21,961 nucleotides of DNA from Deltaproteobacteria bacterium (GTDB lineage Bacteria > Desulfobacterota > Desulfobaccia > Desulfobaccales > 0-14-0-80-60-11): assembly GCA_019308625.1 (NCBI GenBank), contig JAFDHU010000002.1, positions 1 through 21,961 of the forward strand, given 5' to 3'. Both the position numbers and the translations under genes were made by a program. The notes beneath the pieces are model-generated. The model made no database searches. It was given only the letters and a program-made list of their open reading frames with translations, and was not told the DNA's origin. Of the stretch, positions 1 to 6,895 are shown piece after piece (the stretch's first letter is position 1; every line of letters begins with the position of its first letter).

Positions 1-1181
1 TCCTCGGGCTCGCCGGCCTGGCGGGCATACACCCGCCCCATCACCCCCTGCAGGCTGGGGAATTCGCCCACCATCTCCGAGACGATGTCGGCCTTGCACA
101 GGGTGGCGGCCCGGTAAACGGCCTCGGGCTTCGCCTGCCGGCGTATTGCCGGGTCGTCCGGCTCAATATGCTCATAAAGATAGGCCGCCAGCTCCCGGAA
201 GCGCTCCATCTTTTCATAGGAGGTGCCCAGCAGGGAATGGAACACCACCCCTTTGAGGTCCTCCACCCAGCGCTCCAGGGGGACCTTGGAGTCCACCTGG
301 TAGAAGTACATGGCGTCGCTGAGGCGGGCCCTGAGCACCCGCTCATGTCCCTGGCGCACCACGTCGGGGTTGCGGTTCACCGCGATGAAATGGGGCAGCA
401 GCCGACCGTCTTTGCCCCTCAAGGAAAAATACCGCTGGTGCTCCCGCATGGAAGTGATAAGCACCTCTTCGGGCAGCGCCAGGAATCTTTCTTCAAAATG
501 CCCCACCACCACCGAGGGATATTCCACCAGAAAGGTGTTTTCCTCCACCAGCTCCGGGTTGGGCACCACCTCGCCGCCCACGCTGGCCGCGGCCTTGGCC
601 AGTTCGGCCAGGAAACGATGCCCATAAGTAACTCCCCCGCTTACCACGTCGCCCAGGGGGAAGGAAATCACCTCACCGCCGAATAAGGCCAGAATCCAGT
701 GAATGGGCCGGGCAAAGGTGATGTGCAGGGAGCCCCAGCGCATGGCTTTGGGGAAGCTGAGCCCCAGGATGAGCTCGGGCAGGATGTGCGGCAGCCGCTC
801 CCGGGTGGGCTGCCCGGCAGTCACTTTTCGCACCCCCACATACACGCCCCGGGGGGTCTCCACTTCCATGAGCTGCTCCACCGCCACTCCCTGGGCCTTG
901 GCGAAACCCTCGGCCGCCTTGGTGGGTTTGCCCGCCTCGTCAAAAGCCACTGACTTGGGGGGACCCAGGACCTCCTGGGTCACCTCCGCCTGGCTGTCAG
1001 CCACGTCCCGGGCCACCAGGGTCAGGCGTCGGGGCGTCCCCCAGGTGATGATCTCCCCCACGGCAATGCGCTCCTGGTCCAGGCGCTTCCTGAGGGAGTC
1101 CGCCATTTCCGCCAATGCCGGCGGGATAAACCCGGCTGGAATCTCTTCGGTGCCGATCTCCAACAACAACTCGCGTCCCAT
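1..1181 (-). CDS. glyS: Glycyl-tRNA synthetase beta subunit (3' end outside window)
   Basis: This is the beta subunit of the bacterial alpha2beta2 glycyl-tRNA synthetase, which carries the tRNA-binding part of the enzyme that charges tRNA-Gly in the cytoplasm. The frame is open from an ATG at 1181 to the left window edge, giving about 393 residues of a family that is usually near 690, so only the N-terminal half is visible. The N-terminus reads MGRELLLEIGTEEIPAGF, a hallmark of GlyS. Further in are the family-typical stretches FPKAMRWG, YGHRF, SMREHQRYF and RVLRARLSDAMYFY. A GAGG ribosome-binding site lies a few bases upstream of the ATG. It follows glyQ in the same direction after a 122-bp gap, the usual glyQ-glyS order, so the two are probably co-transcribed. 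I see no frameshift or missing segment in the visible part. Confidence 0.96.
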   Translation of the reverse strand, partial: MGRELLLEIGTEEIPAGFIPPALAEMADSLRKRLDQERIAVGEIITWGTPRRLTLVARDVADSQAEVTQEVLGPPKSVAFDEAGKPTKAAEGFAKAQGVAVEQLMEVETPRGVYVGVRKVTAGQPTRERLPHILPELILGLSFPKAMRWGSLHITFARPIHWILALFGGEVISFPLGDVVSGGVTYGHRFLAELAKAAASVGGEVVPNPELVEENTFLVEYPSVVVGHFEERFLALPEEVLITSMREHQRYFSLRGKDGRLLPHFIAVNRNPDVVRQGHERVLRARLSDAMYFYQVDSKVPLERWVEDLKGVVFHSLLGTSYEKMERFRELAAYLYEHIEPDDPAIRRQAKPEAVYRAATLCKADIVSEMVGEFPSLQGVMGRVYARQAGEPE

Positions 1182-1303
1182 CGTTTTCCTCGCTGAGAAG
1201 CTCTCTCCTTGGGTGCCCACGGTTTATTTTCTCTGATTAAGCCTGATTCCCCGGCCGCGTGCATGGACGGCTGCCGCGGTCTGTCAGTTCTCCCTGCAAA
1301 AAA

Positions 1304-2173
1304 TTATTTTTTCAACAGAGGGAAGCCCATCTCCTCCCTTTGCTTGAGATAGGCTTCAGCACACAGGCGGGCCAGATGGCGCACCCGGCCGATGATGCTG
1401 GCCCGTTCCGCCACGCTGATGGCCCCCCGGGCGTCCAGCAGGTTAAAGGTGTGGGAGCACTTCAGGCAGTAGTCGTAGGCCGGCAGCACCAGCCCCTGTT
1501 CAATGATGCGCAGGCTTTCCTTTTCATACATGTCAAAGAGGCGGAACAGCATGTCTACATCAGCCTGCTCAAAGTTGTAGATGGAATGCTCCACCTCCCC
1601 CCGGTGGTGCACATCGCCGTAGGTGATGCCTTTGGTCCACTCCAGGTCAAAGACGCTCTCCACGCCCTGAATGTACATGGCGATGCGTTCCGGCCCGTAA
1701 GTGAGCTCCACGCTCACCGGGTCCAGGTCAATGCCCCCGGCCTGCTGGAAATAGGTAAACTGGGTGATCTCCATGCCGTCCAGCCACACTTCCCAGCCCA
1801 GCCCCCAGGCCCCCAGGGTGGGGGATTCCCAGTCGTCCTCCACAAAGCGGATGTCATGCTCCAGGGGATCAAGCCCCAGGGCCCGCAGGCTGTCCAGGTA
1901 AATCTCCTGGATGTTTTTGGGGGAGGGCTTCATGATCACTTGGTACTGGTAATAATGCTGCAGGCGGTTGGGATTTTCGCCGTAGCGGCCGTCGGTGGGC
2001 CGCCGGGAGGGCTCCACATAGGCCACGTTCCAGGGCTCCGGCCCCAGGGCCCGGAGCAGGGTGTGGGGACTGAAGGTGCCGGCCCCCACCTCCAGGTCAT
2101 ACGGCTGCACGATAATGCACCCCCGGTCGGCAAAAAAGCGCTCCAGGGTCATCAGTACTTCCTGAAAAGTCAT
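1304..2173 (-). CDS. glyQ: Glycyl-tRNA synthetase alpha subunit
   Basis: This is the catalytic alpha subunit of the tetrameric glycyl-tRNA synthetase; it activates glycine with ATP and works with the adjacent glyS product. At 289 residues it is the normal length. Family signatures run throughout: FQEVLMTLERFFADRGC at the N-terminus, EVGAGTFSPHT near residue 27, VEPSRRPTDGRYGENPNR (class II motif 2 region) near residue 53, YYQYQVIMKPSP, GWEVWLDGMEITQFTYF, and ERIAMYIQGV. The ATG at 2173 is preceded by AGGTGAGG at good spacing, which fixes the start. A sigma70-like promoter lies just upstream. The divergently transcribed tRNA-Val gene is 127 bp away. No T-box-like leader was found. Confidence 0.98.
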   Translation of the reverse strand: MTFQEVLMTLERFFADRGCIIVQPYDLEVGAGTFSPHTLLRALGPEPWNVAYVEPSRRPTDGRYGENPNRLQHYYQYQVIMKPSPKNIQEIYLDSLRALGLDPLEHDIRFVEDDWESPTLGAWGLGWEVWLDGMEITQFTYFQQAGGIDLDPVSVELTYGPERIAMYIQGVESVFDLEWTKGITYGDVHHRGEVEHSIYNFEQADVDMLFRLFDMYEKESLRIIEQGLVLPAYDYCLKCSHTFNLLDARGAISVAERASIIGRVRHLARLCAEAYLKQREEMGFPLLKK

Positions 2174-2206
2174 CCCGCCTCACCTCAGATGCTAGAGTAT
2201 CGGCTA

Positions 2207-2234
2207 ATCTTACTGATTATACGAGTAATGTCAA
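2207..2234 (-). promoter_or_regulatory. Probable sigma70-like promoter of glyQS
   Basis: On the minus strand a perfect TTGACA (2234-2229) is followed after 16 bp by TAAGAT (2212-2207). This would place transcription start near 2200, about 27 bases before the glyQ ATG. A perfect TATAAT (2221-2216) lies within the spacer but has no matching -35 at normal distance, so which hexamer is used is uncertain. Confidence 0.55.
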
Positions 2235-2259
2235 GGTAGCAGGGGGTTACAGGAAAATC

Positions 2260-2288
2260 TTGACGAAACCCGCGGCTCGGGATATACA
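2260..2288 (+). promoter_or_regulatory. Promoter of the tRNA-Val gene
   Basis: TTGACG (2260-2265) and TATACA (2283-2288) are separated by exactly 17 bp. The -10 ends 12 bases before the mature 5' end of the tRNA, as expected for a stable-RNA promoter with a very short leader. The spacer is GC-rich near the -10 side, reminiscent of stringent discriminators, but that is only suggestive. Confidence 0.8.
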
Positions 2289-2300
2289 AAAATTGAATCT

Positions 2301-2375
2301 AGGCACGTAGCTCAGGGGGAGAGCACCACCTTGACGCGGTGGGGGTCAGGAGTTCAAATCTCCTCGTGCCTACCA
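2301..2375 (+). tRNA. tRNA-Val (anticodon GAC)
   Basis: A complete cloverleaf folds by hand. The 7-bp acceptor stem is 2301-2307 with 2365-2371. The D arm is GCTC/GAGC. The 5-bp anticodon stem CCACC/GGTGG encloses loop TTGACGC, with anticodon GAC at 2333-2335. The variable loop has 5 bases. The T arm AGGAG/CTCCT encloses TTCAAAT. The discriminator A (2372) is followed by an encoded CCA (2373-2375). The GAC anticodon reads valine codon GUC. A promoter and a terminator flank the gene closely, so it is a single-gene transcription unit. I found no duplicated 3' end suggesting use as an integration site. Confidence 0.97.
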
Positions 2376-2386
2376 AAGGAAAACCG

Positions 2387-2417
2387 GGGTTGCGGGGCGG
2401 CGCCGCAACCCTTTTTT
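2387..2417 (+). terminator. Rho-independent terminator after tRNA-Val
   Basis: A perfect 9-bp stem (GGGTTGCGG, 2387-2395, with CCGCAACCC, 2403-2411) with a 7-base loop is followed at once by six T residues (2412-2417). It lies 11 bases past the tRNA CCA end. Confidence 0.93.
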
Positions 2418-2546
2418 GGTTGCCGCGCAGCCTGGAGCGGAAACCTTCGGCCTCAGATCCGCATCGCCGGCCCGACCCTAGGCCTGCCTGGCGCTGGGGA
2501 CCAGCCATCACTTTGGGGAGGGGGACGCCAATCTTTTTTTTCCTCC

Positions 2547-2574
2547 TTGCCGCGCTGGGCCTTAGGCATTAAAT
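2547..2574 (+). promoter_or_regulatory. Possible promoter for the zinc-ribbon gene
   Basis: TTGCCG (2547-2552) and TTAAAT (2569-2574) are 16 bp apart, giving a predicted start near 2582 and a leader of about 25 bases. A second -10-like TACAAT at 2585-2590 lies too close to the Shine-Dalgarno to be useful. Both matches are imperfect. Confidence 0.3.
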
Positions 2575-2605
2575 TGGAGGTTAGTACAATATATTGGAGG
2601 AAGCC

Positions 2606-2785
2606 ATGTCCAAGAAGAAATACACCGTCCGGGCTGAATGCCCGGCCTGCGCCTGCGGTGACATCACCTTCCTGGGGCCAGAGAAACTCAGAGAAAAGTT
2701 CATCGGCAAGGAAGAAGAGATTGACGTCCTCTGCCCCCTGTGCGGCACCAAGACCAAGGGGAAACTGGAGGTGGTGGAAGAGTAG
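2606..2785 (+). CDS. Small zinc-ribbon-like protein, function unknown
   Basis: This is a 59-residue protein I cannot assign to a named family. It has two cysteine knuckles, CPACAC near residues 12-17 and CPLC near residues 43-46, about 30 residues apart. That spacing fits a four-cysteine zinc ribbon or rubredoxin-like fold. The segment between is charged (lysine/glutamate rich) and the C-terminus is acidic. The ATG at 2606 is chosen because GGAGG sits 5 bases upstream. An in-frame TTG at 2594 would place the Shine-Dalgarno inside the coding region and is rejected. The gene stands alone between the tRNA-Val terminator and the convergent MinD-like gene. Codon use looks like its neighbours, and the compact motif argues for a real gene. 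A role in nucleic-acid or metal handling is only a guess. Confidence 0.78.
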   Translation: MSKKKYTVRAECPACACGDITFLGPEKLREKFIGKEEEIDVLCPLCGTKTKGKLEVVEE

Positions 2786-2912
2786 GTTTCAGGAGTCTGG
2801 ACTGGGGCAGGACTTGACCGGCTGCGGTTTCGGGGCTGGGGGGCTCTGGCCTCGCGGCGCTTCATCAGGCTGGCTTTTGAGGATGCCTTTAAAGAGGGGC
2901 TGAGGCGGAAGG

Positions 2913-3914
2913 TCAGGTGGCCTGACCGCACAGGACCTTGAGAGCCGGCCGGGGGGTCTTGTCCGGCTCTGCCTGTGGTTCGGGGACATAGCCTCCGGCC
3001 AGCCGGCCCAGCACCAGGAGCCGCTGGGCCATCCTTTCCAGTCCGGCCACGGCCCGGGACTTGCCCTGCAACAGCAACCGGGGCTCCATGCGGTTCACCA
3101 CCTGCTCCACCACCGGGTCGTAATCCAGGGTTCCCAGAATCTGGGGCCTCAAGCGCAGAAACTCCGCACACACCGTTTGAACAATCTCCGGGGACTTTTC
3201 CTCGCCCTCCTGCTGCACCATGTTGACCACCAGGAAAAGGTGGAAGTCCTCCAGAACCCGCCGCACGCACCAGTAAATCTCCGGGGTAAATCCCTTGAGC
3301 CGCTCCAGCAGTTCCGGCAGCGCCTGCCAGGGGGCATCCACCTCCCGGCGGTTCATCCGGTCCAGCAGTCGGAGGAGCTCCTGGTGTTTGGCAAACTCCC
3401 GGGAAAGGCGGCGGTACAAAGCCGCCTTGATGAAGCCATAGGCACTTTGCAGAGAAGTGGTTTGGGGGGTGCACAAAACGATTTTGCCCGGGGAGTGGTT
3501 GAACAGATCCAGAATGTTGAAGGAGGTACCGGCCCCCAGGTCCAGGAGCACAAAATCCGCGGGCAAGGCCTCCATTTCCTTAAGCAATCTGATTTTCTGG
3601 GGATAGGTGATGTTGGCCGACCCCAGGACGTTGTCAGCCCCGCAAATAAGACCCAGGCCGCCGAAGCTGGTGGGAATGATAGTGTCTTCCAGCCGGGCCA
3701 CGTATTTCTGGAAAAAATCCTCCATGGTCACCGGCGGCTGCCGCAAGCCCAGGAGGGTGTGAAGATTGGCCCCTCCCAAGTCGGCATCAATAAGGATTAC
3801 CTGTCGGCCCCGGCGGGCCAAGTGCAGGCCCAAGCCCAGGGTGAGGATGCTCTTGCCGATCCCCCCCTTGCCGCCGCCGATGCTCCACAGTCTGAGGCTG
3901 GCCCGGTTTAACAT
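2913..3914 (-). CDS. FlhG/MinD-like P-loop ATPase
   Basis: This 333-residue protein belongs to the MinD/ParA/FlhG group of deviant-Walker ATPases, which dimerise with ATP and position other machinery at poles or membranes. The Walker A is GGKGGIGKS (residues 14-22, signature lysine K16 and P-loop lysine K21). It is followed by IDADLGGANLH (switch I, about 42-52) and FVLLDLGAG (Walker B, about 121-129). The segments TPQTTSLQSAYGFIKAALYR and LGxLDYDP resemble FlhG/FleN. I see no MinD-type C-terminal amphipathic helix, and the last 35 residues are proline-rich and poorly conserved-looking. There are no flagellar genes in the window, so a flagellar role is not supported. It begins 15 bp after the PilZ-like gene, with AGGGGAC upstream of its ATG, so the two are probably translated from one message and act together. 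Confidence 0.88.
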   Translation of the reverse strand: MLNRASLRLWSIGGGKGGIGKSILTLGLGLHLARRGRQVILIDADLGGANLHTLLGLRQPPVTMEDFFQKYVARLEDTIIPTSFGGLGLICGADNVLGSANITYPQKIRLLKEMEALPADFVLLDLGAGTSFNILDLFNHSPGKIVLCTPQTTSLQSAYGFIKAALYRRLSREFAKHQELLRLLDRMNRREVDAPWQALPELLERLKGFTPEIYWCVRRVLEDFHLFLVVNMVQQEGEEKSPEIVQTVCAEFLRLRPQILGTLDYDPVVEQVVNRMEPRLLLQGKSRAVAGLERMAQRLLVLGRLAGGYVPEPQAEPDKTPRPALKVLCGQAT

Positions 3915-3929
3915 GGCTTGTCCCCTGGT

Positions 3930-4523
3930 TCAGACCCGGTGCTGCCGCCAAAACCGAAAGCCGGCCACCAGAGTCAAAAGTCCGCCGGCCGCCAGGGAGG
4001 CATAGCCGTAAGTCTCCGGGAACCGCCCCATAGACAGGATACCTCCTCCGAGGGCCAGAAGCAGCAGGCCGAGAAGTAGAAATGTCAGCCATGCGGCAGC
4101 AGAGCGGCGGCTTTTGACTTTCATCCGGTCCCACTGCTGCCACAGGTCCTTGATGTCCCGGGGAGCGCGCAGTACCCGGTCCTCCAGCAGGGCCTGCACC
4201 TGGGAGGTCGGCTGGGTCACCTCCACCCCCAGAAAAATGGCGGAGTCGGCGCCTCCGGATTGCTTAACCCACATCAGTTTTCCGGCAATGCTTTCAACCG
4301 CGTCTGGCCCGGCTCCGGGGAGATGCAGCCGCAGGTCCTGGCCGGAAAGCATATCCCACTCCACCCAGGGCAGGGCCCGGGTCACCCGCAAGGTCAGGAG
4401 GCTGCCGGCGAAATTCTGCACCGCCACGGGAAACCGCAGCGGCACCTCCCCCGGCTTGAGCCCGACCTCCAGCATCAGGGAATCCTCCCCCGACCTGCCG
4501 GGTTGATGGAAAGGCTCTGACAT
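3930..4523 (-). CDS. PilZ-like domain protein with two C-terminal membrane helices
   Basis: This 197-residue protein has a soluble N-terminal domain (about residues 15-105) patterned like the PilZ beta-barrel: RFPVAVQNFAGSLLTLRV, then alternating strands ending in AIFLGVEV. The canonical c-di-GMP motifs are absent: the RxxxR arm is not visible and the DxSxxG position reads QNFAGS. If it is a PilZ domain it is a degenerate, possibly ligand-free type. An amphipathic charged linker (110-140) leads to two hydrophobic helices at about 142-163 and 173-192, joined by a short loop, so the domain would be anchored to the inner membrane. The ATG at 4523 is chosen because AGAGG lies 5 bases upstream; a TTG eight codons earlier lacks a ribosome-binding site. 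It is immediately upstream of the FlhG/MinD-like ATPase, its likely partner. Confidence 0.75.
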   Translation of the reverse strand: MSEPFHQPGRSGEDSLMLEVGLKPGEVPLRFPVAVQNFAGSLLTLRVTRALPWVEWDMLSGQDLRLHLPGAGPDAVESIAGKLMWVKQSGGADSAIFLGVEVTQPTSQVQALLEDRVLRAPRDIKDLWQQWDRMKVKSRRSAAAWLTFLLLGLLLLALGGGILSMGRFPETYGYASLAAGGLLTLVAGFRFWRQHRV

Positions 4524-4849
4524 ACACACCTCTACCGGAAAAGTCAAAGCTCGACCTCAAATGCTGGTCCCGCGGCTTGACCAAGTCCCAGGCTCAGCCG
4601 GGTTTCCTGTACAATCGCCTCCTTCGGGAGCGGCCTCTGGGCGGTGTTGGTCTCCCCGAGAAAAGCAAGGGCTCACCCCCAGCCTGCCGACCAAACCAAA
4701 GAAGCCGTAACTTTTTCCTCAAGATTCATGCCAAAGACAATAATACAAGGGTATCAATAGGTTGCCCTTGAGAGGGGCCCGAACCGTGTTCAGGTTTTTA
4801 AATGACATGTTAATTTTTTTGAACATTTCCTTAAAACCCCAGGGAGCCT
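4524..4849. other. Intergenic region of about 326 bp, AT-rich right half
   Basis: No convincing gene is present. The part from about 4690 to 4850 is clearly more AT-rich than the rest of the window. It includes the downstream region of the GT9 gene and probably regulatory sequence for the PilZ-like/ATPase pair. A weak terminator candidate for the GT9 gene lies at 4833-4863 on the minus strand: CCCC/GGGG outer pairs around GCC-TGAA-GGC, then four T. I looked for a c-di-GMP riboswitch and saw no recognisable core. Confidence 0.45.
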
Positions 4850-5893
4850 TCAGGCCAGAGGGGTCTCTCTTTTCCAGGAGGCCACCAGCCGGGCGACGGC
4901 CTCCGACACTTGCGCCACTGGGATATCCTCCACTTTGCCGGGCGATACCAGCACCTGCCCGGCGGTGCGCCACGGATACCAGGCGGCCGCTTTGCCCGGG
5001 TTCATCAAGGCCACCAGCGGTTTTTTGGCCGCAGCGGCGATGTGCAGGGAACCGGTGTCCAGGGTCAGGGCCAGGTCCACCCCGAACAGGGCAGCGATCA
5101 AGGCCTTAAGCCCGGGGGTGGGATAGGCCAGCACGGTGTCCCCGAACCGGCGGGTAATTTGGGCGGCAGACTCATCGTCTCCGGGATAGGTGGGGCTCTT
5201 TTCCGAGCCCGGGGCCCACAGCAGCAGCACTTCCGCCTCTCTGCGGGCGACAATCCCCTCAATCAGGGAGATGAATTTCTGCACCGGCCAGCGGTTGTGC
5301 CGGATGCGGGCGCTGATGGCCAGCCCCAGCAGGGGCAGGTCCCGGCAGCGCCGGTGCCGGGCCAGGAATTGGGAGAATTTCTCCACTTCCACCGCGTCCG
5401 GCACCAGAAACAGGTCCCCCGGCTCCCCGGTGATGCCCAGGGGGGCCAGGAGCCGGAACACCTTGACCACTTCATGCTCCGGCTCTTTGACCTCCTCCAC
5501 CGGCACATTATAGAAAAAACGGCCCTGGCTGCCGCGGCAGTAGCCGATACGCCGCCTGGCCCCGGTGAAGAAGGTGTAATGCGACAGGGTGCGATTGTAC
5601 ATGCCGCAGCCGATGGCCACATCATAGCGCTCCCGGCGGATTTCCCGGAAGAGGCGGAAGTTGTCCCACAAAACCGCGGCCCGGCGGCGCTCCAGGGCGT
5701 GTTTGGGCTTCTGGAAGACGTAAACCCGATCAATATGAGGATGATTGGCGATCACCTCGGCATTGTAGGTGTTCACCAGGATGCTGAGGCGGGCCCGGGG
5801 GAAGGCCTGCCGTACGGCCCGGATGGCCGGGGTGGTGCACACCAGGTCCCCGATGTTGTCCCGGCGGATGAAAATGATTTTTCTGGGCTCCAT
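4850..5893 (-). CDS. Glycosyltransferase family 9 (heptosyltransferase-like)
   Basis: This 347-residue enzyme belongs to the GT9 family, whose best known members transfer ADP-heptose to the inner core of lipopolysaccharide on the cytoplasmic face of the inner membrane. The N-terminal Rossmann half opens with IIFIRRDNIGDLVCTTPAI (residues 5-23), including the conserved Asp-Asn-Ile-Gly-Asp segment that holds the catalytic aspartate. The C-terminal half ends with LTLDTGSLHIAAAAKKPLVAL (about 285-305), the nucleotide-sugar-binding signature. Between them WPVQKFISLIE and the WAPGSE stretch fit the family. The exact sugar and acceptor cannot be told, because the gene stands without other LPS genes. 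No Shine-Dalgarno is seen near its ATG. A strong hairpin 17 bases upstream separates it from rlmB, so expression may depend on upstream translation or an unmapped signal. Confidence 0.92.
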   Translation of the reverse strand: MEPRKIIFIRRDNIGDLVCTTPAIRAVRQAFPRARLSILVNTYNAEVIANHPHIDRVYVFQKPKHALERRRAAVLWDNFRLFREIRRERYDVAIGCGMYNRTLSHYTFFTGARRRIGYCRGSQGRFFYNVPVEEVKEPEHEVVKVFRLLAPLGITGEPGDLFLVPDAVEVEKFSQFLARHRRCRDLPLLGLAISARIRHNRWPVQKFISLIEGIVARREAEVLLLWAPGSEKSPTYPGDDESAAQITRRFGDTVLAYPTPGLKALIAALFGVDLALTLDTGSLHIAAAAKKPLVALMNPGKAAAWYPWRTAGQVLVSPGKVEDIPVAQVSEAVARLVASWKRETPLA

Positions 5894-5910
5894 GTTGTCA
5901 AGGTCTTTGA

Positions 5911-5950
5911 GGGGAGGGGCCAGGGGTCCGCGACCCTTGGCCCCCTCCCC
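5911..5950 (-). other. Very stable hairpin between rlmB and the GT9 gene
   Basis: The left arm 5911-5928 pairs with the right arm 5932-5950 over about 17 base pairs with one bulged base and one mismatch, around a 3-base loop. It begins 7 bp past the rlmB stop codon (in transcription direction) and ends 17 bases before the GT9 start. On the minus strand no T-tract follows, so it is not a standard terminator. It could block 3' exonucleases, attenuate read-through or act as a pause. Confidence 0.75.
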
Positions 5951-5956
5951 CCAATT

Positions 5957-6823
5957 TCATTCTTTTTCACTCACCTGTTCGGCCTTCTGCAGCCGCTGCC
6001 GCCGGGCCTCAAACAGGGCCACCGCCCCGGCAGTGGCCGCGTTCAGGGAACCGATCTCCGGGGCGGCCAGGGGAATGGCCACCACCAGGTCGCACTGCTG
6101 GCGCACCCGGGGGCGCAGTCCCTTGTCCTCGCTGCCGATAACCAAGGCCAGGGGCAGGGTCAGGTCGGTGTCATAGATGCTCTGGGAGGCCCGGGCATCG
6201 GTGCCGATGATCCACACGCCCGCCTCCTTCAGGCGCCTGAGGCTGTCCGCCAGGTTAGTCACCCGGTAGACCCGGAGATATTCCAGGGCGCCGGCCCCGG
6301 CTTTCAGCACCGTCGGGGTGACCCCCACGGCCCGGTCCTTGGGGATAATGAGCCCGTGGGCTCCGGCGGCCAAGGCGCTGCGGCACAGGTTGCCCAGGTT
6401 CATGGGGTCCTGGAGACCGTCCGCGGCCACCAGCAGGAGAGGTTCGGGCAGATCGGCCAGGCAATCCAGCAGCTCCTCCAGCCGGTGATAGCGGTAGCTG
6501 CCGGCCCGGGCCAGAATCCCCTGGTGGTGCGGTGTGCCTGCCAGCCGGTCCAGGGCGGCCCGCTCCACCACCCGCCAGCGCACCCCCAGGCTGCGGGCCA
6601 GTTGCTGGGCTTCGCCAAGCCAGCTCCCCCTGACCCCGGCGGCCACCATCACTTCTTCCAGTGGGGTATCGGCCTGCCGGAGAGCGGCCAGCACCGGATG
6701 ACGCCCATAAATGATGCGGCTCACGGCTGGGTCACGGAAGGAGGCTCCAGGAAAATCATCCGGGGTTCCCCCTGGGCTCTCTCTTTTGATGATTTGGTAT
6801 GGTGGAACGGAATCGGTTGCCAC
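5957..6823 (-). CDS. rlmB: TrmH/SpoU-family 2'-O-methyltransferase, RlmB-type
   Basis: This SAM-dependent RNA ribose 2'-O-methyltransferase probably modifies G2251 (E. coli numbering) of 23S rRNA. It is 288 residues long. After about 35 poorly conserved residues comes the RlmB opening IIYGRHPVLAALR (37-49), then the L30e-like substrate-binding domain with HHQGILA (99-105). The SpoU trefoil-knot motifs follow: motif 1 DGLQDPMNLGNLCRSA (135-150), motif 2 IGSEDKGLRP (229-238) and motif 3 IPLAAPEIGSLNAATAGAVALFE-like region (250-272), with E232 and the Ser-Leu-Asn at 259-261. The start is a GTG at 6823 with GGGAAAGG upstream; no ATG precedes the conserved core. It is divergent from the Xer-like gene and upstream of the GT9 gene. 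Other TrmH paralogues act on tRNA, but the N-terminal domain favours RlmB. Confidence 0.92.
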   Translation of the reverse strand: MATDSVPPYQIIKRESPGGTPDDFPGASFRDPAVSRIIYGRHPVLAALRQADTPLEEVMVAAGVRGSWLGEAQQLARSLGVRWRVVERAALDRLAGTPHHQGILARAGSYRYHRLEELLDCLADLPEPLLLVAADGLQDPMNLGNLCRSALAAGAHGLIIPKDRAVGVTPTVLKAGAGALEYLRVYRVTNLADSLRRLKEAGVWIIGTDARASQSIYDTDLTLPLALVIGSEDKGLRPRVRQQCDLVVAIPLAAPEIGSLNAATAGAVALFEARRQRLQKAEQVSEKE

Positions 6824-6860
6824 CGGCCTTTCCCGACTATCCCTTCCGCCGAAATAAGGG

Positions 6861-6866
6861 TATAAT
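6861..6866 (+). promoter_or_regulatory. Consensus -10 box ahead of the Xer-like gene
   Basis: A perfect TATAAT lies 29 bases before the ATG at 6896 in the 72-bp AT-rich gap between the divergent rlmB and Xer-like genes. I find no good -35 at 16-18 bp and no clear Shine-Dalgarno before the ATG, so promoter strength and translation initiation are uncertain. Confidence 0.4.
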
Positions 6867-6895
6867 TAAATTCAAGATTTGCCAAGTTTAAGCTT

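Noticed and set aside
2301..2375. tRNA-Val as an integration site for a mobile element that includes the Xer-like recombinase
   Set aside because: No direct repeat of the tRNA 3' end was seen, the genes between are core or ordinary, and the recombinase sits in an operon with a tRNA-maturation enzyme.
2594..2605. Upstream TTG start for the zinc-ribbon gene
   Set aside because: It would place the GGAGG ribosome-binding site inside the coding region; the ATG at 2606 has ideal spacing.
4910..6865. A 651-codon plus-strand open frame opposite the GT9 and rlmB genes
   Set aside because: Its product is Gly/Gln/Pro/His-rich with no motif, and both minus-strand genes have complete family signatures. 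It is the typical antisense shadow of GC-rich coding DNA.
6824..6895. A dif-like recombination site beside the Xer-like gene
   Set aside because: The ATAA...TATAATTAAAT stretch vaguely resembles dif, but the second arm does not match and the TATAAT is better read as a -10 box.
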